Assembly: GCA_022813625.1 (NCBI GenBank) | Contig: JAKLMB010000002.1 | Coordinates: forward strand, 1,426,001-1,490,000 | Origin: Aaosphaeria pasadenensis | Taxonomy: Eukaryota > Ascomycota > Dothideomycetes > Pleosporales | Direction of reading: 5' to 3' | Length of the DNA stretch: 64,000 nucleotides | In this document: in pieces, positions 49,948 to 60,600 of the stretch | Position numbering within the stretch: position 1 is the stretch's first letter | Layout: every line of letters begins with the position of its first letter | Notes under the pieces: model-generated | The model's input: the letters and a program-made list of their open reading frames with translations, nothing else | What the model was told of the DNA's origin: nothing | Databases searched by the model: none | Translations under genes and position numbers: made by a program

Positions 49948-50075
49948 GGTACGGTACGGTGCCTATTCCTCCGACCTCGCTCGCTCACGTTCAGCGCATC
50001 TATCTCCATAGCTTTCCGCTCTCCAGCGAACGCATCGCTGAGATGTTCGTGCGACTTATCGCACCGTACCGTACC
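49948..50075. repeat. 15-nt perfect inverted repeat with 98-nt spacer
   Basis: GGTACGGTACGGTGC at 49948-49962 is the exact reverse complement of GCACCGTACCGTACC at 50061-50075. The left arm is preceded by another GTACG unit. It could fold as a long hairpin if transcribed. Confidence 0.8.
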
Positions 50076-51084
50076 TTACTCTTACCGAACCGTCCCACAT
50101 GTATGTATGTACTGTCATGTCATGCACGCAATAACGTAACCAGTATTTCGTTAGACCCTTTGCGTGCTCGGTAGGGGTGCAGTCGTTGTTCGTCGATCTT
50201 TATCCGCTTCAGGTAATTTACCGGTTGATCGATTGCGTGTTGTGCATTCGTGGGTAGGTCCAAGTGATGTCAGGGAGCGCGGTGGTGGTCCTAGATTTTT
50301 AGGTAGATACATAGGTACATAGATACATAGATACAGAAGTAACATGCTATGCTATCCTGTGTCAAAGAAAAAACATGTTCCATAGCTGTGCAGAGTGACA
50401 TGTATACATATACGTCTTCTAGTTCTAGCATACTCCTCGCTGTTAACTAGAAGTAAATAGTCCTGAACAGCAATGAAAAGCAGATTCTAATGGACAATGA
50501 TCACATTCGACAGACCAAATTTCCACATCAGATACATCAGAGACACTTGACATGACGAACACTCTTCAAACTCAAACGTATATTGACCGCCCCTACCCGC
50601 CTACTGCTGTGTATAGAAATAATGATACAATTTCCATTTTTTGCGAACTTTGAACTTAACCTGCCTGCCATCGCCCGCAGCGTCTATCCCATCAGGTACA
50701 TCTACGGGAGGGGTTTGTATTGTATTACCGTCCCATAAGAGCTGCAATAAGAATTCCGCAGAAAAAGAAAGGTAGAATAAATGGCAAGTCACCACTGTCG
50801 CTGTAACCCATTACCCAGCATCCTTCCATCCATCCATAGTGATAAAGGCCCTTTGAACAAGGACAATTGTCCATGCCATTGAGACCTCCACTGTCTGGTC
50901 GGTGGTACACACTTACTACAACGATTGCTACTACTAATACATGGCCGTAAAGAGGGAGGCGAGAAAGGAAAGAGAAAATGCAACGCCATCGAATGTCGAC
51001 GTTTGCGCTAGGACATGTAGGGAATATCGTGCATCATCCTCATGACCGAGCCGAAGAGAAAAGGAAAGGGGTATCGTATAGGAA

Positions 51085-54000
51085 TTAGATCCTCCGAAGG
51101 CGCTGGTCTCGATTTTCCATAGATGATCGACCAATCGTCACCAGATCTTCGTTGATGCCCTCGGTGGCAGGGTGGTCGCGGGTGTACTCATGTCGAATCC
51201 GCGAGGCCTCGCGGTCGTATGCCGCTACCCGCTCATTGAACAGCGCTGCGTTCGCTATCGCATCCTCTTTGGCCGTCTGCGTCTGATCGAGATAAGGTTT
51301 CTTGATCTCCGGGTCCGCAGTCCGCCATTTCAACCCCAGGGCAGTGCGAATCTCCGTCTTGGATGCCTTTGCGTTTGCATCCTTAGTCGACCTCTGTCGT
51401 TTCTCGTCGCATAGCTTCTTGCACGTGTGCCAGTGGTCCTTGGTGAACAAGAGAAATGGGTTCACTCCTCCGCGACCAGGCTTCACAGGCCGATCGCCCA
51501 GCTCGCTAACAATAGCGCCGATGATAGATGCCTCATAATCTTCGTCGCGAGATCTGGCCCCTGTGCCATTCAGATTGTTGGGTGTCCCACGAGCCGATGC
51601 AGGTGTCTCTTTCGGTTTCCAGTCCGGTGTAGTCACTGAATGCTCTGCTTTGATCTTCTTCTCTATAAGCGGGCTTGGAACCTGGATGGGGCCGATCATG
51701 GCTTCCACCACTTCTGCTGCGGCTCGAAGTCCCGACAGATAAGCGCCATGGACGGTGGCCGGATGCGTGCCACAAGTCGCTTCGCCAGCAAAATGTAGGG
51801 GCCCATGGGGTTTGGCCATAACATCGTAATCGCCAGCTTGTGTTTCCGCCGCAACATACGAATAGCTGCCGCATGTGTAAGGATCTCTTCGCCACCGGGT
51901 CACGATGGTCTCTACTGGGGCTGGCACTGCATCAGGCGCAAATATTCTGGTCAACCGCTCGGTAACCTCTCTAACGAGATCTTCATCAGAGTTTGCTTCA
52001 GCGTAGTGTGCGGCCTCTCCTGCCATGAGTGCAACGAGCATTGGCCTTCCACTCGTTTTGATCCGATTCCAGAAAAGGTAGAAACGACCTCGACCTGAAG
52101 CGTAATCCTCGGGATTGAGGCTGTCGGGTTGCTCTGAGTCATTGAGTAGCCCGAACATATCACGCTCCGGCTCCCAAAATGGCCTTTCATAAACAAGAAT
52201 GACCTGGTGATTTGTTAGCCTTTGCAGCGCATCTTTCCTTCACTTGAAACGCACCTTATTGAGCAGACCGAAACCCATGCGCTCGATGACACCTTGTTTC
52301 CAGTCAGGTAGCGGAGGTTGGAAGTTAATCGAGCCAGATTTCAATACACCAAGAGGCGTGGTAAGCACCACGCGGTCTGCCTCTATGGTCTCACCGTTCG
52401 CACACTCCACTCTCACTGCTTTCCCAACTCGTTGCTCTTGGGCATCGTAATGCACTGCCTTGATTGGGGACTTGAACCTTACATCCATTCTTTCTGGACA
52501 TTGCCACAGCCCGCGGGGCACTTGTTGATAACCTCCAATTATTTCTGTGTGTTCTCCCTCAAACTCATTTCCAATGTCCTGATCCCAGCCGCTGAGGCTG
52601 AGCTGATTCACGCTCGCTGCATTTGCATACTCAAGGTTCGCATGGTGCCAGTTCAAGAGACGCAGGTCCTTTGGTCTCAAGTTGATGAGTTTTTGGTACT
52701 GTTTGATGCCGTCATCCATGGTTTTCCCAAGCGTCGGGTATATATACGAATTCGCAGCTCCATAAAGATCAAGAGTCTGATTTGTCTCGACATTGGGAAG
52801 GGCCTGCCAGCCCATTCTTATCGCTGATTTGACAGCTGTGTTGTCGGGATTGTAGCCTGCCACGAGTTGGTATGCTCTTCCTCCGATGTTTTCTACTCCA
52901 GCGGACGGCTTCGCCTCTGTCGTTGACGCCTTAGTGTTGACATCAACCGGTAGAGGCGTGTTTGACTTTTCTAATGAAGCAATAGTCGGCCCGCCGCTGT
53001 CGCCGGGATCTCGTCCGATCAGTATGAGATTGCGATCTCCCTCTACTGTGCGATAGCTCTCTGGCCGCTTGCGGTATACGCTCGCTCGTTCTAGAACGTC
53101 ATTGTACAGTTTTTCTACCCGCATATCTTGGCCTCGATTTACAATGGATCCATCATGATCGTACAGAACCGTGTTGTCGCGCAAACCGTGATAGGGAATT
53201 CCGAGCTGTCCTCGAATGATAGCATTCAAAGGATTGCCATGCTCAAAGCCTGTAATGATTTGAGCTCCCATTTCAGCAGTGCATCTGTGCCCTCTAGGTA
53301 TTACATCCGACTTTTGGCCATGTAGAGGATGCGAGTACACGCGACCACCGACCCGAGGTCGAGCTTCGAGAATGATGACTCTTGGCGGTCGTTCACCGGC
53401 ATTTGTCCATTGGTTGCCCAGCTGTGCGAATAGTGCTTCCAGGTGTCGGGCGCATCCCAGGCCAGACATGCCTGCTCCAACAACCACAATAGTCCGCTGC
53501 GCCTTTGCCTTATTCCGTGGGGTGCTATTCACGATTTTGGGTACCTCGACACAGCCAAAGTTAATGTAGCCATTTCTCATTAGCCAGAGGTAGGCGATCT
53601 TCGCGAGGTCAAAATAGCGTTTCTCTCTTGCGCAGCCCGCAGCTTCCTCCAGACTGACATACACAAGAGGATTTCGTGTCCACAGTCTTAATATTGCATT
53701 CCTGATATTGAGATAGATGGTAACTTGCGGAATGGTGATATGATTTCTGAGAAGTTTGTATTCCTCTGGATGCAGGGAGAAAGGATTCAATCGTGAGCTC
53801 TGTGCCGCAAGTATTGATTGTCGAGCGAACTCTTCCCACGACATCGCTGGTGGTATCGATGCATTCGCCTTGAAATCTGAGGACTTTGTCTTCGCGGGAT
53901 TGACTACCTTTTCCGCCGCTGACTTCGGTGGCGGCGCGGCGCTAGAGGTGGTTGATATTTGATTCAATGAGCTTTTCTCAGTTACATTGCCGTTGCTCAA

Positions 54001-54519
54001 ATGTGATGGCCGTGTATCATTAGAACTAACAGCGCCATTGACATGCACATTCGGAAGAGATGTTGCAATGATGTTTTTGGAAGATTCAATCTTTACTGGC
54101 TTTCGGTCCGGATACGAGTTCAGGGAGGGTTGCTGATAATGCAATGGGGAAGGTACATGGTTATGTTCTTGCCCAATTGCGAATTCACTAGACAAAGATC
54201 CATCTCGATCCTCTCTAGCACTTGCTTCCGACGCCTCATGAGCGTCTCCGAAGTGAACCGAAGATGGTGTAGATTCGCTATATTGTCCATAGATCATGTT
54301 ACTAAGCCCCGGCATGGATATCGCGTGAGGACCACCTGAAGTCTTCAGATGCGCATCGTGAGACATCGACAGAATATCATCGTGCGCCTGATCGAATAAG
54401 AACGGGCTATCGTCGAGCGCGTCGGCATCGTTGGCGGCAGCGAGCGTTGAGTACATGATGGAGATAGATGGCGATCTTCCTCGATTGGCATAGACCATCC
54501 ACCTTGCGCAGGCGCGCAA
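51085..54519 (-). CDS. LSD1/KDM1-type histone lysine demethylase with HMG box
   Basis: FAD-dependent nuclear amine oxidase expected to remove mono/dimethyl groups from histone H3 lysines. Two exons, 52255-54519 and 51085-52203, with a 51-bp intron; 1,127 residues from the first ATG. Met8 (54498) and Met22 (54456) are equally possible starts. Order: disordered Ser-rich N-terminus (1-220), SWIRM domain (about 228-325), FAD-binding VVVGAGMSG at 345-353 with the ILEARPRVGGRV fingerprint, a substrate domain with inserts, and Lys755 in GFGLLNK, equivalent to the catalytic lysine near the flavin in human LSD1. The second half has LHFAGEAT and GAYLSGLRAA. A C-terminal HMG box (about 1001-1085, PFLLFTKDHW) follows, as in fungal KdmA/Swm-type enzymes. 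The intron falls exactly after Lys755. No tower-domain coiled coil is seen. Confidence 0.94.
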
Positions 54520-55883
54520 AGAAATAGTAGAAAATGAAACAGGCCACCCGCCTCTATATCAATACATTTGGCATAAAGGAAGGTCCGACCTCAATGCTTT
54601 GAAGCATAGGACGTTCTGATTTCTGATGGCTGATGTCGTGATGGTTGAGCAATCGGGTGCGCCCCTCAAGATCTGTCGAAGTCTGAGGGCAGAAACTTAC
54701 TATACCACATTCGACACATCCGATGGCTCGTGCCACCCTAACCGTCAACCTCCATCGTCCTATGTTGTCTGGCCATGATTCAATCAAACACACGCCAGGG
54801 CATTTTCCATTCCAAAAATTGGTCATGGTGATTAGAGCAGTGTGTATCTTGTCAAAAATGAAAACCTGCACCTCGGAACTGTCCTCAACCGGCACGGAGC
54901 GGCCTCAGCGACTGGACTCTCAGCACCGTGTCGCAAGAGCAGGATATGCTCTAGCTTCGTATTTAAGGCATCCTTAGGGTCTCTTGCAACAATTATCCTT
55001 CGTTGCATACACTAACCGAACTAATTCTGCGTGAAAGCGGTTTATTATGAAGCCATCATAACATACCTGGTCCACCAATGGAGATTGCCTGCTACTTCTT
55101 CAACGGATGTAACAGCAGGCGAAGAGAGTTAGATAGTAGGATACGAACATATCTCACGGATCCCGTAAGTATCAAATCCTTGATTTTAATCTGTTTGAAA
55201 TCCTGACTGATGACCATTAGGATGCGAGACGTTCGCAATCACCAACCTCGTCGTAATTGCAGATTCCATCAGAAATCGTACTGTTATATAGCTTTCCGAT
55301 TTCACAACATGTAACGACCACACAATAGATATCCATCTTATCATCCTCGAAATATATACATAGTACGATGTAATACGTGGATTACAATGGGATACAGGGG
55401 GAAGCTATAGACCTTGGCAACGTCGGGCTCATGGGCAATATATATTCAGATGGTCTTTTCATATCAGGAAGCTTTCGGAGGCTGAACATATGTCCATGAC
55501 ATTGGTTGCAAGCCAGAGACTGCATACCGTTGGGTACATAGATGACTATATTGGCTCTTTTATCTACAAGGTACTCAGGTGCCCGGCGCTTCTAATGTAT
55601 GCATGTACGTGCCGATACGTTGCGCAAAAAAAAAAAGGAGATACGAGCCATCAAGCTTTAGAAACGTTGGCTGTTCTGACTATTAAGGACCCGTTCGATT
55701 ATAAACTCAATGTTTAATCCAGTTGGTCATAGGATTTCCACAGTTTTACATAGACACGACCCCACGTGATTGCATGACGTCGTCTGTGCGCTCCAACGGC
55801 TGGAGAACGTGGAGAAGTTTACACCGCCCGCGTTGCGACATCGTTGACACCTCAAAACAGTACTGCCATTTGCAGCACCAACA
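54520..55883. promoter_or_regulatory. Divergent spacer, LSD1 / LCL3
   Basis: 1.36 kb between divergent start codons, holding both promoters. Only short open frames without family resemblance. A poly-A run (55626-55637) lies about 250 bp before LCL3. Confidence 0.5.
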
Positions 55884-56792
55884 ATGCGATGGCCCTGGTC
55901 TGGCGACGACAATGACAAGACACGGTCCGAGTCGTCCTCATGGGCCGATTTACTTGACACATCGAAGTGGTCTTGGGATACGTTCACGGGACCAGGGGCT
56001 CTCGTTCCCTCGATCGCCTTCACGGTGACATCGCTCTCCGCATTGCGTATCTACAAATCATATTTGAGACGCATACCAAGCGTCAATCATATCAAACCGG
56101 ATTACTTTCGTCGACGAAGCTTGTTCGGCCAAGTCAGTTCAGTTGGAGATGCAGATAATTTTCGTCTGTTCCACACGCCAGGTGGACGGTTGAGTGGTTG
56201 GGGTTGGCTCCCCTGGAAAAGGGTACCTACCACGAGGGAAGGTCTGGTTAATAAAACCGTAAGTTCTTTATCATAGCTGAATGGATGCATGCTGTGAAAT
56301 GTTCATTGAAATGTTTCGCATGCGGATGTTAACATGACTCTATAGATACACATCCGCATCGCAGGAGTTGACGCACCAGAGCTAGCGCACTGGGGTCGAG
56401 AAGCGCAGCCATTTTCCAAAGAGGCATATGACTGGTTAACCCAGTATATTCACAATCGACGAGTTCGAGCCTATATCTACAGACGTGATCAATACAACAG
56501 AGTGGTAGCGCAAGTCTTCATCAGGAAATGGTTCGTCCAGAAGGACGTTGGATTGGAGATGCTGAAACAAGGATTGGCGACTGTCTATGAAGCAAAGACA
56601 GGATCTGAATTTGGAAAGTCGGAGCAGATCTATCGGGATGCCGAACAAAAAGCAAAAGCAAACAATGTCGGCATGTGGTCGAAGCCCTCTTTGCTAGGAA
56701 GGCTGCGTGGAGAAAGTGCAAAGGCACCAGAGAGTCCACGAGAATACAAGAGCAGACACAATGCTGCAGATAAGCTCAAGAAAGGAGCATAG
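55884..56792 (+). CDS. Lcl3-type membrane-anchored SNase endonuclease
   Basis: Member of the fungal LCL3 family of staphylococcal-nuclease-like proteins, reported in yeast as mitochondrial. Two exons, 55884-56258 and 56346-56792, with an 87-bp phase-0 intron; 273 residues, the usual length. Order: polar N-terminus, one membrane segment (about 40-60, LVPSIAFTVTSLSALRIY), then the family motif DADNFRLFHTPGGRLSGWGW (about 88-107), and the SNase fold: IHIRIAGVDAPELAHWG, QPFSKEAYDWL, YRRDQYNRVVAQVF, DVGLEMLKQGLATVY, KANNVGMWSKP. Putative catalytic Arg/Glu/Arg residues are in those stretches. The tail is basic. Lies upstream of cpa2 in the same direction, 869 bp away. Confidence 0.93.
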
Positions 56793-57661
56793 GGGAGGGC
56801 ATACCCAGAGTTGCAATCAACAATAGTGATAAAGTTAGGAGTCATGCATTACTCAAAAAACTTTGCCAATCATTGTCCCCACTCTTATTATTTTCTGAAT
56901 TTGGTCATGAAGTTTGAGGAGCACCCATGGGAAATGACACAAACGGCTAAACTAACTACTAGAGGATCTACCGAACTGGGACGCCAATGATGCAACGGCG
57001 CAGTTCGCATTGCGTGGAGAAAACAGGCACAGAAATTTCTTGTGGGAGATAGTTTTTTTTGTGACTCGCCGGTCATCGGTCGGGTTCCCGATGATAGCCA
57101 CGATTATTGAAGGGATAATCTCTTGGTGGGAGAGGCTACCGAACTGTATATGATATTGAAACCTTTGAGGGCATTGCAAAACAATGCTGATATCACGGGG
57201 ATCTCCCCACGAATGGTAGTTATAACATAGTAATACTATAGTAATGGCAGGAATCGTACCATACCTCCTGGCCATTGTTGATGTTTGCCCAATGCCAGGT
57301 ATGACTGTTCACAGATCTGTGTAGATCTTGTAATTAGCGGGCGGTGTGCGCTTTAGGTGTGTTATCATCGACGCCAGACCCAAGCCAGCGCTCCCAAGCG
57401 AAGATCGGCTGCTCTGCCATTGGCCAATCGAAAAGTTGTCCAGCCGGAGGTGCAGCTTCACCGCGCCCCGCGATAGAGTCAATAATTTTCTCGACAGTCA
57501 CTCTTATACTTGATCTACTCGTCTCCAGCTTCAGCAAGTCTCCAATTGCTCCCTTCATTCCATCTCTGGCCCTTCAGCCCGCCGCCAGACGCCTACAATC
57601 GCCCTCAACGATTGCTGCCCTTCCGAGTTCGTAAAGCTCTTAGGCTTTCTGACCATTAGAT
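56793..57661. promoter_or_regulatory. cpa2 upstream region
   Basis: 869 bp with the LCL3 3' UTR and the cpa2 promoter/leader. Near TGACTC (57062-57067) it has a one-mismatch match to the cross-pathway-control element TGASTCA. No arginine attenuator-type uORF was recognised (that element belongs to the small subunit). Confidence 0.4.
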
Positions 57662-60600
57662 ATGGCTCTCTGCGGGCGTCTGGCACGTCGCGCGCCGGCA
57701 CTTACGGGACAGCTTCGTTCTGTTGCTCCCTCGATCGTGTCCAGGCATTTCACATCGCGAGCCGCAAGGCCGATTGCTGCGCTGCGAAGTAGCCATGAGT
57801 CACCAGCTGCTTATCGCCAGCTTCGAGCTTTCACAAAGATCTCTGCGTCCTTGAATAAGACTCAAGAGGCGCCAGATGCAAAAGCATACATGAACAGTGG
57901 CGCCGTTCCCACTGCTAAGGACCTTGTAGATGTCAAGAAAGTGCTAGTCATTGGTAGTGGTGGTCTCAGCATTGGACAGGCGGGAGAGTTTGACTACTCT
58001 GGTAAGATTCGCATTTCTCCACTTTGTTGAAAGAAAATGACTCCGATATTGATATTTTGGGTAGGCTCGCAAGCTCTGAAAGCCTTGAAAGAGGCTGGTG
58101 TTAAATCTGTCCTTATCAACCCCAACATTGCAACCATCCAAACCTCGCACGTGCTTGCCGACGAAATCTACTATCTACCCGTAACCCCTCAATACGTCGA
58201 ATATGTTATCCAGAAGGAGAAGCCCGATGGCATCTTCCTCAGCTTCGGTGGACAGACTGCCCTGAATTTGGGTGTGAACATGAACAGACTGGGCCTCTTC
58301 GAGAAGTACAACGTGAAAGTGTTGGGAACCAGCGTCAAGACCCTCGAGACCAGCGAGGACCGTGATCTTTTTGCCCGCGCTTTGGATGAGATCGACATTC
58401 CAATTGCCAAGTCTATCGCCGTTTCTTCTCTCGACGAAGCTCTCGATGCTGCTGAGAAGGTCGGATACCCTATCATTGTGCGTGCTGCATATGCCCTTGG
58501 TGGTCTCGGTTCCGGTTTCGCAAACAACCCCGAAGAACTCAAGAATTTGGCCGCTCGGTCCCTGACCCTTTCGCCCCAAATCCTGGTCGAGAAGTCTCTC
58601 AAGGGCTGGAAGGAGGCTGAGTACGAGGTCGTCCGTGACGCTGCTGACAACTGCATTACTGTCTGCAACATGGAGAACTTCGACCCTCTTGGTGTCCATA
58701 CTGGTGACAGTATTGTCGTATCTCCCAGTCAGACATTCAGCGACGAGGAATACCACATGCTTCGTTCTGCCTCGATCAAGATTGTTCGTCATTTGGGTGT
58801 TGTTGGAGAGTGCAACGTCCAATATGCGCTCCAACCTGATGGCCTTGACTACAGGGTCATTGAGGTCAACGCCCGTCTCTCCCGTTCTTCCGCTTTGGCA
58901 TCCAAGGCTACTGGATACCCTCTTGCGTATACCGCTGCGAAGATTGGTCTTGGACACACTCTGCCCGAGCTTCCAAATGCTGTCACCAAGACCACTACCG
59001 CCAATTTCGAGCCTAGTCTGGATTACGTCGTTACCAAGATGCCTCGATGGGATCTTAGCAAGTTCCAAAATGTCAAGCGCGACATTGGCAGTTCCATGAA
59101 GTCTGTTGGTGAGGTCATGGCCATCGGAAGGACCTTTGAGGAATCCTTCCAGAAGGCCTGCCGACAGGTCGACCCCAAGTTCTTGGGTTTCCAGGGCGAT
59201 AAGTTTGAGGATTTGGACGACACACTCAGGAACCCAACCGACCGCCGATGGCTCGCTGTTGGTCAGGCCATGTTCCACGAGGGATACTCTGTTGACAAGG
59301 TTCACGATCTCACCAAGATCGACAAGTGGTTCCTCCACAAACTCCAGAACATTGTTGACTGCACACATGAGCTTGAAGAGATTGGCAGCCTTTTCGGATT
59401 AAAGAAGGAGATCATTCTCAAGGCTAAGAAGCTCGGCTTCTCTGACAAACAGATCGCAAAGGCCGTCAACAGCACCGAAGACGAAGTCCGCGCTCGCAGG
59501 AAGAGCTTCGGTATCAGGCCATGGGTAAAGCGAATTGATACTCTCGCTGCAGAGTTCCCGGCCGAGGTGAGTTCAAACTTCTGCTAATTGATTTCTAAAA
59601 CTCTGCTAATTGATTTCTAGACCAATTACCTTTATGTGAGTTTCATTTCTATTTCCTATTTTCTACTTCTTCAAATTTTTGGAAAAATTTCACGATCTTT
59701 TGGTGGTCGATGTGGGCACACTGTGTGAGTGGGTGGGCGCTCCTTCCCACGTTAAGGTAAACACTCACACACCGCACCTGCCTCAGCAATCATGGAACGG
59801 CATTACTTTTCGTTGAGGGGCCTGAACCCTCACTCCTTCATCCCATTCACAAGCTGTCTCTGCACTCTGTTGTTTCTTTACGCTCTCTACTCTACTCTAC
59901 TCTCCTTGCTCTACTCGATCTTTACCATGTCCGATATCACGCCTACATCCACCAGCCTCTCTATTTGGACGATGTCCGATTCCCCTACTTCCACCAGCTT
60001 CACGAGCGGCTCGTCTACTATGGAGGGCACTCCCCTCACTGAGCACTCCCCTACCACTGAGGGCTCAGCTAGGCCCAGAGTTTCTATTTGGACGATGTCC
60101 GCTACGCCCACCAGCTTCACGAGCGGCTCGTCTACTGCGGAGAGCACTCCCATCACTGAGCACTCACCTACCACCGAGGGCTTAGCTACGTCCACCAGCC
60201 TCTCTATTTGGACGATGTCCGATTCCCCTACGTCCACCAGCTTCACGAGCGGCTCGCCCCTCACTGAGAACTCACCTATCACCGAGGGCTCAGTGGGAAC
60301 TATCGAGAGCTCAGTGTATGATGGGCTTCTCTCTATGAGCACCACCGAGAGCCCTATGGAGAGCTCAGTGCATGATGATCTCCACTCAATGGTGCTAGCA
60401 CTCGCCTGGCAATGCCTTCAAGACACTTCTGTCAAGGAAAAGAACCCCCTCCACGATCAGTTCCTGACGAGCGGCTCGCTGCTTGAGGATCTCGCCTCCA
60501 CTGTTGATCTTCAATTTGCTGAAGGCCTACACGACGTGTTGCTCGATAAAGCTCCTCCTACGATCGACTACTACAACACGCTCGCCACAAAGCCTTTCAA

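Larger units (their letters stand above)
47178..51084. other. 3.9-kb spacer between creB and the LSD1 gene
   Basis: Holds the creB promoter at its left and the LSD1 3' UTR at its right. In between: a CTCGCA/CTGGCA simple repeat (about 48240-48291), GATGCG repeats (about 48880-48931), a promoter-like CT-rich run leading to a well-placed ATG at 49486 that opens only 23 codons, and a 15-nt inverted repeat at 49948-50075. No gene with a recognisable family. Confidence 0.55.

Noticed and set aside
58175..59368. 397-codon frame antisense to cpa2
   Set aside because: Mirror of the codon bias of cpa2 exon 2; the opposite strand is unmistakably carbamoyl-phosphate synthase.
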